A stretch of DNA of 40,927 nucleotides, from contig PKYB01000035.1 in the NCBI GenBank assembly GCA_003133565.1, positions 44,109-85,035 of the forward strand, given 5' to 3'. The notes beneath the pieces were generated by a model. It was not told the DNA's origin. It did no database searches and saw nothing but the letters and a program-made list of their open reading frames with translations. Both the position numbers and the translations under genes were made by a program. Below are positions 27,042 through 35,971 of this stretch, piece after piece. The stretch comes from Solirubrobacterales bacterium (lineage in GTDB: Bacteria; Actinomycetota; Thermoleophilia; Solirubrobacterales; Solirubrobacteraceae). Position 1 is the first letter of the stretch, and each line of letters starts with the position of its first letter.

Positions 27042-27461
27042 CTAGACGGTGGCCGTGGTGCTCTGGGAGTTCAGCCACGCACCGGCAAGGACGACGAGGC
27101 CGAGAATGATTGCGAGGTAAAAGCCAAAGCCAAAGTTGCTCGTGTGATCGAGGAACTTGATGATGAGCAGCAGGAACGCCAAGCCGGCGGCGGCCAAGCG
27201 AGTCAGGTCGCGACCGAGTTGCGTCGTCGGGATCTGCGTCGCCGGGCTGAAGCGCGCCAGCGCGAGGTCTATGACAACGGCGAGCGTCACGATCAGCGCG
27301 AGCACACCCCAGATGCTGCCCGGTGAGCCGGTCCCGGTACTCGTTGCCGTGATGCCATCGAAAGAGACTGAGAACCACGGCAAAGCCAGCAGGTCGATGA
27401 TGAGCAGGATGCCGCCACCCCCAACCAGCCAGTCATCGCGGCTCAGCTTTGAGAAATCCAT
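27042..27461 (-). CDS. Small four-helix membrane protein of unknown function
   Basis: A 139-residue protein starting MDFSKLSRDDWLVGGGG. Four hydrophobic segments are separated by short loops (GGILLIIDLLALPWFSV; IWGVLALIVTLAVVIDLALA; LTRLAAAGLAFLLLIIKFL; GFYLAIILGLVVLAGAWL). A clear AGGAGAGG lies upstream of ATG 27461, so the longer open frame back to 27920 is not used. The SxDD(W) N-terminus followed by a glycine-rich first helix is a pattern I recall from small actinobacterial membrane proteins. No function can be given. It lies downstream of leuS on the same strand. Confidence 0.85.
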   Translation of the reverse strand: MDFSKLSRDDWLVGGGGILLIIDLLALPWFSVSFDGITATSTGTGSPGSIWGVLALIVTLAVVIDLALARFSPATQIPTTQLGRDLTRLAAAGLAFLLLIIKFLDHTSNFGFGFYLAIILGLVVLAGAWLNSQSTTATV

Positions 27462-27550
27462 GTTGCCTCTCCTTAGTGGAACGCTGCGTGGCGCCAGTGT
27501 ATGGGGCCTCCGCGCGGCGTGCAATGCCCGCGGCCGGCAGTCTGGACGCC

Positions 27551-29989
27551 TTAGCGAGCGACGACGTTGACCAGCTTGCCGACGATGACGATCACCTTGG
27601 TGACCTGGAGACCGTCGAGGTGGGACCGCAGGTGCGGGGCGGCGAGCGCCAACTCCTTGAGCGCGTCCTCGCCAAGCCCGGTCGGTACCTGCAGGCGGTC
27701 GCGCACCTTGCCGTTGAGTTGGCAGACCAGCTCGTAGGTCTCGCGTTCGAGCAGAGCCGGGTCGGCGATGGGCCACGGCTCCTCCCAAACGCGCGCCCCG
27801 GTCAGCCGCTCGTAGGCGTCGGCGCCAGCGTGCGGAGCAAAGGGGAAGATCAGCGACGCGCCGGTCGCGAGCGCAAAGCGCAGCACTCCGGGCGCCACCT
27901 GCGTGCGCAAGCGGTAGCAATCGTTGGTCAGCTCCATCACCGCGGAGATCGCGGTATTGAAGGCAAAGCGCCCGTCGAGGTCGTGGGTCACCTTCTCGAT
28001 CGCCCAGTGGGCCTTACGCAGCAGCTCGAGGTCGGCGCCCTGCGGGTCTGTGGGCGGCGGCTCGGCGTCGCCCGTCTCCGCGATCTCTGCGGCGAGTCGC
28101 CAGAGCCGCGAGAGGAAGCGGTGGACACCCTCGACGCCGTCATCCGACCAATCGGCGTCCTGGTCCGCCGGCCCGATGAAGAGGATGTAGGAGCGCGCGG
28201 TGTCGGCGCCGTAGCGCTCGACGATCGACTGGGGCGAGACGACGTTGCCGCGCGACTTCGACATCTTCGCGCCGTCGCGCGTGATCATCCCCTGGCTGAA
28301 GAGCGCCGCGAACGGCTCCTGAAAAGAGAGGTGGCCGAGGTCTGCGAGCGCCTTGATGAAAAAGCGCGCGTACATCAGGTGGAGAATCGCGTGCTCGATG
28401 CCACCGATGTACTGGTCGACCGGCATCCACTCCGCGAGCACCTGGGGATCCCACGCCGCGTCGTCGTTGCGCGCGTCGCAGTAGCGCAGGAAGTACCAGG
28501 ACGAGTCGACGAAGGTGTCCATGGTGTCGGTCTCACGCTTGGCGGGCGTGCCGCAGGCAGGGCAGGTGGTGTTGACCCAGTCCTCGGCGGCGGCGAGCGG
28601 CGAGCGGCCCTTTGGCGCGTAGTCCTCGACGTCGGGGAGGAGCACCGGCAGCTGATCCTCGGGCACGGGGACGATGCCGCAGGAGGGGCAATGGATCATC
28701 GGGATCGGGCAGCCCCAATAGCGCTGGCGTGAGACGAGCCAGTCGCGCAGGCGGAACTGGACGACTCCCTTTCCGCGGTCCGCAGCCTGGAGCCAGCTCA
28801 CGATTTGGTCCTTTGCCTCCCGGTTAGGGAGGCCATCGAAATCACCCGAGTTGACGAGCGGCCCGTCGCCCGTGTACGGCAGCTCGTCACCCTCGATCAC
28901 GCGGCGGATCTCGAGGCCGTGGGCCTCGGCGAAGTCGAAGTCGCGCTGGTCGTGGCCCGGGACCGCCATGATCGCGCCGGTCCCGTACTCCATCAGCACG
29001 TAGTCGGCGACGAACATCGGGATCGCCTCGCCGTTGACGGGGTTGATGACGTGACGGCCCAACGGCACGCCGGTCTTCGGCTTGTCGGTGGCCCCGCGCT
29101 CGGCATTCGAGGCGGTCAGCGCGTGATTTATGTATTCGTGCACGGCCCGCTCGTCCGGCGTGCCGGCGGCGAGCCGCGCGACGTCGGGATGCTCGGGCGC
29201 CATGACGAAGAACGTCGCGCCGAACAATGTGTCGGGGCGCGTGGTGAAGACCGGGTAGTCGATCTCGAGCTCAGGCTGGTGGAAGTCAACCTCGGCTCCC
29301 TCGGAGCGGCCGATCCAGTTGCGCTGCATCGTCTTTACGTGCTCGGGCCAGTCGAGCGCCCCGAGATCGTCGAGCAGGCGCTGCGCGTAGTCGGTGATCT
29401 TGAAAAACCACTGCTCGAGCTGGCGGATTTCGACCTCGTGACCGCAGCGCTCGCAGCGACCGTCGATCACCTGCTCATTGGCGAGGACGGTCTGGTCGTG
29501 GGGGCACCAGTTGACCGCGGCCTCGCGGCGGTCGGCGAGGCCGGCCTTGAAGAGCTCGACGAAGATCCACTGCGTCCAGCGGTAGTAGCGCGGGTCGGCG
29601 GTCGAGAGCTCGCGCGACCAGTCGATCGAGATCCCCCAGTCGCGGAACTGGCGCTGGAAGGAGGCGATCGAGGTGTTCGTCGAATCGCGCGGATGTTCCC
29701 CGGTCGCCAGAGCGTTGTTCTCGGCCGGTAGCCCGAACGCGTCGTAGCCCATCGGGTGGAGCACCTCGGCGCCGCGACGGCGGCGGAAGTGCGCGATCGC
29801 GTCGCCAACCGAGTAGACCTTGAGGTGACCGATGTGCGGCTCGCCGCTCGGGTAGGGCAGCATCTCGAGCACATAGGAGCGCGGGCGGCCGCTCGCGTTG
29901 TCGTTGGCGACTTCCCACGTGTGCTCCTCGGCCCAGATCGCCTGCCAGCGCGGCTCGATCTCGGACGGGTCGTAGCGCAGTTGCGTCAT
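27551..29989 (-). CDS. leuS: Leucyl-tRNA synthetase
   Basis: An 812-residue class I synthetase. The HIGH motif is EPHIGHLKVYSVGD, preceded by YVLEMLPYPSG. The editing domain contains TRPDTLFGATFFVMAPEHP and the conserved GTGAIMAVPGHDQRD. A Cys4 zinc-like knuckle is present (CPSCG...CPACG), and ERCGHEVEIRQLEQWFFKIT is typical of LeuRS. The KMSKS motif is AKMSKSRGNVVSP. The anticodon-binding domain and C-terminal tail (KVTKVIVIVGKLVNVVAR-like) are intact. It charges tRNA-Leu and edits misacylated products. It is divergent from the MMPL transporter across 83 bp. Confidence 0.99.
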   Translation of the reverse strand: MTQLRYDPSEIEPRWQAIWAEEHTWEVANDNASGRPRSYVLEMLPYPSGEPHIGHLKVYSVGDAIAHFRRRRGAEVLHPMGYDAFGLPAENNALATGEHPRDSTNTSIASFQRQFRDWGISIDWSRELSTADPRYYRWTQWIFVELFKAGLADRREAAVNWCPHDQTVLANEQVIDGRCERCGHEVEIRQLEQWFFKITDYAQRLLDDLGALDWPEHVKTMQRNWIGRSEGAEVDFHQPELEIDYPVFTTRPDTLFGATFFVMAPEHPDVARLAAGTPDERAVHEYINHALTASNAERGATDKPKTGVPLGRHVINPVNGEAIPMFVADYVLMEYGTGAIMAVPGHDQRDFDFAEAHGLEIRRVIEGDELPYTGDGPLVNSGDFDGLPNREAKDQIVSWLQAADRGKGVVQFRLRDWLVSRQRYWGCPIPMIHCPSCGIVPVPEDQLPVLLPDVEDYAPKGRSPLAAAEDWVNTTCPACGTPAKRETDTMDTFVDSSWYFLRYCDARNDDAAWDPQVLAEWMPVDQYIGGIEHAILHLMYARFFIKALADLGHLSFQEPFAALFSQGMITRDGAKMSKSRGNVVSPQSIVERYGADTARSYILFIGPADQDADWSDDGVEGVHRFLSRLWRLAAEIAETGDAEPPPTDPQGADLELLRKAHWAIEKVTHDLDGRFAFNTAISAVMELTNDCYRLRTQVAPGVLRFALATGASLIFPFAPHAGADAYERLTGARVWEEPWPIADPALLERETYELVCQLNGKVRDRLQVPTGLGEDALKELALAAPHLRSHLDGLQVTKVIVIVGKLVNVVAR

Positions 29990-30072
29990 CGGAAGCGGAG
30001 GTTAGCTGTGGGGTGGGCTGGACAGCACGGCCCACTCGCCTCAAGCGTTGTGCGCGTTAGGGTTCGCCCGTC

Positions 30073-32154
30073 ATGGGGGCGATCTTCGAACTGGCGAGTC
30101 GAGGGCGCGCGAAGTGGCTGATCGCAATCGTCTGGCTGCTGGTCGCGGCCGCTGCCGGATCGGTCGCCGGCAAGTTCCAAAGCGCGCAGAAGAACGACAT
30201 CACCTCCTACCTGCCTGCCGGCGCCGAGTCGGTGCGCGCGCTGGACGAGCTGAACGCGCTGTCGGGCGGCGCCGTGGTTACGCCAACCGTGATTGTGTTC
30301 CACCGCTCGGGCGGCCTGAGCGCCGCCGACCTCACCGCGATTGCCAACGACTCCTCGCGCCTGAACGCTCAGCTTCCCTCCGGCACGCTGCCCGCGCTGG
30401 CGCCGACCCGCTCGCGCGATGGCACCGCTGAGCTACTCCAGTTCGGCCTGACGCTGCACGGCGAAACGTCAGTGCTCGACAGCGATGTCCAGCTGATGCG
30501 CCGGGTCGTCAGCCGGGGCCCGGCGGGACTCGCCGCCTACGTGACGGGGCCGGGCGGTGTCTCCTACGACGCCAGCCAGGTGTTCAAGACGATCAACGGC
30601 AAGCTGCTGATCGTCACCGTTGCATTGGTGTTCGTGCTACTCGTTCTGATCTACCGCAGCCCGATCTTCTGGGCGATCCCGCTGGCGGCCGTGGGGATGG
30701 CGGAGGCAATCGCGGAGGGGCTCGGCTACGTTCTCACGCAGGTCGGGGTGACGATCGATTCGCTCTCGGCGGGGATCCTCACCGTGCTGATCTTCGGCAC
30801 CGGAACCGACTATGCACTGTTAGTCGTCGCCCGCTACCGCGAGGAGCTGCGCTCGCATGAGGACCGCCAGGTCGCGATGCGGATTGCGCTGCGTCGCGCC
30901 GGCCCGGTCGTGTTCGCCAGTGCGAGCACCGTCATCGCGGCCCTGCTCTGCCTGCTTGCCGCGAACGTCAACAGCACGCGCGGGCTGGCGCCGATCGCGG
31001 CGATCGGCGTGGCGCTGGCGATGCTGTCGAACCTCACGCTGCTACCGGCGTTGCTTTTGCTCTTCGGTCGGCGGGCGTTTTGGCCGTTCGTACCGCTCGC
31101 CGGCTCGAGTGGCGCCGACGAGACCCACGGTGTCTGGCGTCGTGTCGCCGATCTGATCTCACGCCGGCACCGGGTAATCGCCCCGGCTGTGGTGGCGTTG
31201 CTCGCGGCGCTCTGCATTGGCCTCGTCGATCTCCACGCGACGCTCAGCGGCAACAACCAGTTCACCGGAGTTGTCCCCTCCGAACAGGGACAGACGCTGA
31301 TCTCCGCTCATTTTCCTCCGGGCGCGAGCGCACCGATCGACGTCGTCGTCGCGGACCGGGCCCGACTGGGGGCGGTCCGCGACGCGATCGTCCACGCATC
31401 GGGGATCAGCGACGCGCCGGGAGCAGTCAGCGCACCGCTCACCGGCTCAGGCGGACTCTCGGTGTTCACGGCTGAGCTCAGCGTGAACCCCACCGTGGCG
31501 CGCGCCTACGCGCTGATCGGGCCGATCCGCCGGATCGCGAAGGCAGCAGGCGGCCCGACGACGCTGATCGGCGGAGCCGTCGCCGAGCAGGAAGACCTTG
31601 ACATCGCGGCACACCGCGACAACGAGGTGATCTTGCCGATGATCATCGTCGCGGTGACGCTGATCCTTGGCTTGCTGCTGCGCTCGCTGGTAGCGCCACT
31701 GCTGCTGATCGCCACGGTGGTCCTCAGCTACGCCGCAGCGCTTGGCGCCGGTTCATTCGCCTTTGGGCATTTCTTTGGCTACGCCGGTGAGGATCCGTCG
31801 CTGGTGCTCTTCAGCTTTCTCTTTCTCGTCGCGCTCGGCTGCGATTACAACATCTTCCTGATGGCGCGGGTGCGGGAGGAATCGGCGAGCACCGGGACAC
31901 GGCAAGGGATGCTGCGCGCGCTCGCGGTGACGGGCGCGGTGATCACCTCAGCCGGGATCGTGCTCGCCGGTACGTTCTCCGCGCTCGCTTCGCTGCCGCT
32001 CGTCGAGTACGCCGAGGTCGGCCTCGTCATCGCCTTCGGCGTGCTCCTTGACACCTTCTTGGTGCGAACCGTGCTCGTGCCCGCACTCGTGCTCGAGCTC
32101 GACCGGCGGATCTGGTGGCCCTCGGCGCTGTGGCGCTCGAGCGGCGAGGAGTGA
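30073..32154 (+). CDS. MMPL-family RND transporter
   Basis: A 693-residue transporter with the duplicated RND plan. TM1 (WLIAIVWLLVAAAAGSVAG) is followed by a periplasmic-type domain, five membrane segments, then a second copy (TM7 HRVIAPAVVALLAALCIGLV, loop, five more). Family motifs are GTGTDYALLVVARYREELR in TM4 (with the proton-relay Asp-Tyr pair) and LGCDYNIFLMARVREE in the second half. MMPL proteins export lipids or lipophilic compounds; in mycobacteria they move mycolate and PDIM precursors, but this lineage is not expected to make mycolates. No regulator is adjacent. It precedes tRNA-Ala. Confidence 0.94.
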   Translation: MGAIFELASRGRAKWLIAIVWLLVAAAAGSVAGKFQSAQKNDITSYLPAGAESVRALDELNALSGGAVVTPTVIVFHRSGGLSAADLTAIANDSSRLNAQLPSGTLPALAPTRSRDGTAELLQFGLTLHGETSVLDSDVQLMRRVVSRGPAGLAAYVTGPGGVSYDASQVFKTINGKLLIVTVALVFVLLVLIYRSPIFWAIPLAAVGMAEAIAEGLGYVLTQVGVTIDSLSAGILTVLIFGTGTDYALLVVARYREELRSHEDRQVAMRIALRRAGPVVFASASTVIAALLCLLAANVNSTRGLAPIAAIGVALAMLSNLTLLPALLLLFGRRAFWPFVPLAGSSGADETHGVWRRVADLISRRHRVIAPAVVALLAALCIGLVDLHATLSGNNQFTGVVPSEQGQTLISAHFPPGASAPIDVVVADRARLGAVRDAIVHASGISDAPGAVSAPLTGSGGLSVFTAELSVNPTVARAYALIGPIRRIAKAAGGPTTLIGGAVAEQEDLDIAAHRDNEVILPMIIVAVTLILGLLLRSLVAPLLLIATVVLSYAAALGAGSFAFGHFFGYAGEDPSLVLFSFLFLVALGCDYNIFLMARVREESASTGTRQGMLRALAVTGAVITSAGIVLAGTFSALASLPLVEYAEVGLVIAFGVLLDTFLVRTVLVPALVLELDRRIWWPSALWRSSGEE

Positions 32155-32225
32155 GGGGGCCGCCGGCCGCCAGCCGCGCTCCGCGAGGAGCAGCTTGTGC
32201 GCCTGATCGTCCAGGAAACGGGTGT

Positions 32226-32231
32226 TAGGAT
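32226..32231 (+). promoter_or_regulatory. Possible -10 element of tRNA-Ala
   Basis: TAGGAT (preceded by T) lies 38 bases upstream of the tRNA-Ala 5' end. No clear -35 is visible. It matches the TAnnnT class of -10 sequences seen before other genes in the window. Confidence 0.35.
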
Positions 32232-32269
32232 GGCCGTTCGCCGCACACGCTTGCGCGGGGCGGCGACAC

Positions 32270-32342
<73 letters not shown>

Positions 32343-32451
32343 TTCTCGCGATTCGCCGGTGATGGGGGGCGGAGGGCGGCAGCCCGCACGTTCGCCACCG
32401 GCAAATTTTGCCCCTGGCTCCTTGCCTTGACGGACCTATTCTGGGCTGACG

Positions 32452-35400
32452 ATGCACGAGCGCTGGCGTGCCCTGACTCTCCTGACGCATCGCCCCGGAA
32501 GCGGTAAAGCCACGCGCGCCCGCCGGCGGACCGAGCGACGCCGGCCCGCTCGATTGTTCATCGTGGTCGTCACGGTGCTCTTCGCCTTCGGTGGCGCGGC
32601 GGCGGCGGGGACCTGGGGATCGGCGATCGGACGCTCGGGATCGACGGCAAGCTCGGGAGCGATGGCGGGAAGCTCGGCAGCGATGATGGGGAGCTCAGGC
32701 GCCACCGGGAGTTCCGGGTCCATGGGGAGTGCGATGGAGCACATGGAGATGCCGACGGCAGCTGCATTCGTTCCGTACGCGGCCCCGCTCAAGCCGTATG
32801 GATGGACCGTTAGCGCGTCGAGCACGGCGGCGGGGCACGCCGCCAGCGCCGTGCTGGGCTCGCGCCAGTCGTCGTTCTGGCAGAGCGCTCGCCTCGGCGG
32901 CCGGGTCGATCTGCCCCAATCGGTGACCGTGACCTTCACGAAGCGCATGGCCGTCTCGGGCCTGACGTACCTTCCGCATGGGATGCGCGGCGTGATCGGC
33001 CGCTTCGTCGTCCGGCTGTCGAGCGACGGGACCCATTTCGGTCGCCCAGTCGCGTACGGGAGGTGGCAGGCGAACCTGAACGTGAAGCGCGTCGGCTGGG
33101 TCGCGCAGGACGTTCGAGCCGTGCGGCTCACAGTGCTGTCGTTGTCCTCGCCCGCTGATCGCGCGGTCGCGATCTCACGCCTGGTGCTGGCTGGTGCCCC
33201 ACGCGGCCAGTCCCTGCCCGCACAGGGCGGCAAGGGCGCACGGATCGCGGACGACTCGACCAACCCTTCCGTCGTCGGCCAATGGGGGCCCACGATCGGC
33301 TTCCCGCTGGTCCCCGTGGCGGTCGCGCTGATCCCAGGGGACAAGCTTCTGATGTGGTCGGCCGACTCTGAGCTCAACTTCGACTCCTCCGACGACGAGC
33401 AGTACACGCAGACGGCGATCCTCGACCTCGCGACGGGAGCTGTGAGCACTGACACCGTGAGCAACACGGCGCACGACATGTTCTGTCCGGGCGCTTCGAT
33501 CCTCCCCGACGGAGACGTCATTGTCACTGGTGGGATCGGAGACACCGATACGAGCATCTACGACCCGTCCACGAACACCTGGATAGCCGGTCCGCAGATG
33601 AACATCGGCCGCGGGTATCAGGGACAGACGACGCTTCCCGACGGCCAGGTGTTCGTCCTCGGTGGCTCCTGGTCGGGTGCTGTTGGAGGCAAGCTCGGCG
33701 AGATCTGGTCGCCGACCGCGAACTGGCGCGAGCTGCCGGACGTGCCAGCCACGCCGATCTACACGGCCGACGACGAGGGCGCCTACCGTGCCGACAATCA
33801 CGGCTGGTTCATCGCCACGTCCGGCGGCCGAATCTTCCAGGCCGGCCCGTCCGAGGAGATGCACTGGATCACGACCACCGGCGCCGGGTCGATCACGGAC
33901 GCGGGGCCTCGGGGTTCGAGCGGTGACGAGATGAATGGCAATGCCGTGCTTTACGACACCGACAAGATCTTCACCGTCGGTGGCGCACCTGACTATGAGG
34001 ACTCGAACGCCACCAACGTGGCCAACGTAGTCGACATCAGCGAATCCACGCCGACGGTGACGCCAACCGCGTCGATGACGTACGCCCGCTCGTTCGCCAA
34101 CAGCGTCGTTCTCCCAACCGGACAGATCTTCACCGTCGGTGGACAGACATACGCCGTCCCGTTCTCCGACGAGACCGCCGACCTCTACCCGGAGATGTGG
34201 GACCCCACCACGGGCGCATGGACGGTGATGGCAGAGGAGGCCGAACCCCGCGTCTATCACTCGGCGGCCGTGCTACTACCCGACGGCACGGTGTTTTCCG
34301 GAGGTGGCGGTCTGTGCGGCTCATGCGCGACCAACCACCCCGACGGACAGATCTTCTATCCGCCGTACCTCTTCAACGCCGACGGGTCCCTGCGCACCCG
34401 GCCGACGATCTCCTCGGCGCCGACCTCGGCGCAGACCGGCCAGACGATCTCGGTGACCACGGGTGCAGCCGTCCAGAGCTTCGTGCTCGTGCGCTACGGC
34501 GAGGCCACCCATACCGTCGACAACGACCAGCGACGGATCCCGCTCTCGATCGTGTCCTCCGCGGGCGACACCTATCAGCTGGCAATTCCATCGGACCCCG
34601 GCATAGCTCTTCCCGGGCCCTACATGCTGTTCGCGATCGACGCGAACGGCACGCCGAGCGTGTCTGCGACGATCGACATCACGACGCCGCCGGCGTCAAC
34701 GCCGACGACCGCGTACGGGCAGGCGATCGATGCCGACGGCCCAGCGCTGTATTGGCCGTTGTCGGACGCCGCCGGGTCGGCGAGCGCTGCCGACCTGTCG
34801 GGGAACGGGGATGTAGGCACGTTCTCGGCGTCGGGGATCTCGTATCAGAGTCCGAGCTCGACAGGCACGGGGATCACGTTGAATGGTGGGCAGGTGGTCT
34901 CGACGCAGCCACAGGAGGCTCCGACGACCTACTCCGAGGAGTTGTGGTTCAACACGACGTCGACGAGCGGCGGCGTTCTCGCCACGTACGCCGACACAAA
35001 CGGTGACCTCGACCGCGTCGTGTACATGACGAGCAGTGGCCAACTTGATTTCGGCGTGCAGAACGGGACGACGAATACGATCCAGAGTCCGGGCTCATAT
35101 AACGATGGTCAGTGGCATTTCGTGGTCGCGACGCAGGGCAGCGACGGAATGCGCCTGTACGTCGATGGTCAGCTTGTAGCGTCTGGTTCCACCGCGACGG
35201 CAGCGTCCTACATTGGCACCTGGCAGCTCGGTGGGTACCTGAGCAACAGCTGGCCGAACCAGCCGGCGAGCGCGTTCTCGGGCAGCATTGGCGACGCAGC
35301 CGTGTTCATGAGCGAGCTGACGGCCTCGCAGGTCCAGGCCGAGTACAGCGCCGGCGAAAGCGTCACGAGGACGACGCCACCACCACCACCACCGTCCAGT

Positions 35401-35841
35401 TCGCCGACCTCCACAATCACTCTGCCGTCGAACCAGTTCTCGACGCTGTCGCGGAAGATCGGCGTCGACGGCAAGGTGACGCTGCGGCTGGCCAGCGCCG
35501 ACGCTGGCAGCTTCAACGCGCACGTCACATTCGTCGAGACGCTCGAGGTGACAAGCGGAAAGGGCCGCAACCGCCACAAGCACGTGGTGCATCGGACAGT
35601 GACCTACGCCAACGCGAGCGGTGCCGCGGACGGTCCGGGCACGACTTCGTTGACGCTCTCACCGACACGGGCGGCGCTCGCGCTCTTGAAGGCGCGGCAC
35701 AAACTGCAGGTTACGATCGTGGTGACATTCATCCCGACCGGCGGTAGCGCGAGCCAGACGACCGAGCACGCCACACTCACCGCACCGACGCCGGACCAGC
35801 TCCGCCATGCGCAGCTATCGACGGCGCTGCGCGGCTTCTAG
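32452..35841 (+). CDS. Secreted galactose oxidase-like copper radical oxidase with discoidin and LamG domains
   Basis: A 1129-residue protein. An Arg-rich N-terminus leads to a hydrophobic export segment (residues about 34-54) and a Gly/Ser/Met-rich linker with seven Met and one His (71-100). A discoidin-like domain (about 115-250), a kelch propeller (about 265-640) and a DUF1929 domain (about 650-755) follow. Every galactose oxidase active-site residue is present: Cys345 (HDMFCPG) and Tyr389 (GRGYQ) for the thioether cofactor, Trp407 (GGSWSG) stacking on it, axial Tyr602 and ligand His603 (RVYHS), and His687 (ATHTV). A LamG-like domain (about 765-970), a six-proline hinge (976-981) and a C-terminal beta domain complete it. 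Start ATG 32452 lies nine bases after TATTCT. It should oxidise primary alcohols of sugars to aldehydes, giving H2O2. Confidence 0.92.
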   Translation: MHERWRALTLLTHRPGSGKATRARRRTERRRPARLFIVVVTVLFAFGGAAAAGTWGSAIGRSGSTASSGAMAGSSAAMMGSSGATGSSGSMGSAMEHMEMPTAAAFVPYAAPLKPYGWTVSASSTAAGHAASAVLGSRQSSFWQSARLGGRVDLPQSVTVTFTKRMAVSGLTYLPHGMRGVIGRFVVRLSSDGTHFGRPVAYGRWQANLNVKRVGWVAQDVRAVRLTVLSLSSPADRAVAISRLVLAGAPRGQSLPAQGGKGARIADDSTNPSVVGQWGPTIGFPLVPVAVALIPGDKLLMWSADSELNFDSSDDEQYTQTAILDLATGAVSTDTVSNTAHDMFCPGASILPDGDVIVTGGIGDTDTSIYDPSTNTWIAGPQMNIGRGYQGQTTLPDGQVFVLGGSWSGAVGGKLGEIWSPTANWRELPDVPATPIYTADDEGAYRADNHGWFIATSGGRIFQAGPSEEMHWITTTGAGSITDAGPRGSSGDEMNGNAVLYDTDKIFTVGGAPDYEDSNATNVANVVDISESTPTVTPTASMTYARSFANSVVLPTGQIFTVGGQTYAVPFSDETADLYPEMWDPTTGAWTVMAEEAEPRVYHSAAVLLPDGTVFSGGGGLCGSCATNHPDGQIFYPPYLFNADGSLRTRPTISSAPTSAQTGQTISVTTGAAVQSFVLVRYGEATHTVDNDQRRIPLSIVSSAGDTYQLAIPSDPGIALPGPYMLFAIDANGTPSVSATIDITTPPASTPTTAYGQAIDADGPALYWPLSDAAGSASAADLSGNGDVGTFSASGISYQSPSSTGTGITLNGGQVVSTQPQEAPTTYSEELWFNTTSTSGGVLATYADTNGDLDRVVYMTSSGQLDFGVQNGTTNTIQSPGSYNDGQWHFVVATQGSDGMRLYVDGQLVASGSTATAASYIGTWQLGGYLSNSWPNQPASAFSGSIGDAAVFMSELTASQVQAEYSAGESVTRTTPPPPPPSSSPTSTITLPSNQFSTLSRKIGVDGKVTLRLASADAGSFNAHVTFVETLEVTSGKGRNRHKHVVHRTVTYANASGAADGPGTTSLTLSPTRAALALLKARHKLQVTIVVTFIPTGGSASQTTEHATLTAPTPDQLRHAQLSTALRGF

Positions 35842-35881
35842 CAGCAGTTTCAGTGGTCCCGATGGGTTTGAGTACTGTCCC

Positions 35882-35911
35882 GTCAGGTCCATTCGCAAAC
35901 TGCCGCCTGAC
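35882..35911. terminator. Weak inverted repeat between convergent genes
   Basis: GTCAGG (35882-35887) and CCTGAC (35906-35911) pair over 6 bp with an 18-nt loop, in the 130-bp gap between the oxidase and the mau-like cluster. The position suits a shared terminator but the structure is weak. Confidence 0.25.
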
Positions 35912-35971
35912 ACGCCATTGCGCGACTGGCCTTGGTGCTCACCTGGACGGTGTACGGGCCAGCCCCAGTGC

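Noticed and set aside
27449-28732. A 427-codon plus-strand open frame opposite leuS
   Set aside because: It is antisense to a full-length, motif-complete leuS and shows no domain or ribosome site.
32436-33557. A 373-codon minus-strand frame opposite the galactose oxidase N-terminus
   Set aside because: It is a Ser/Ala/Pro-rich shadow; the plus-strand gene has conserved catalytic motifs throughout.
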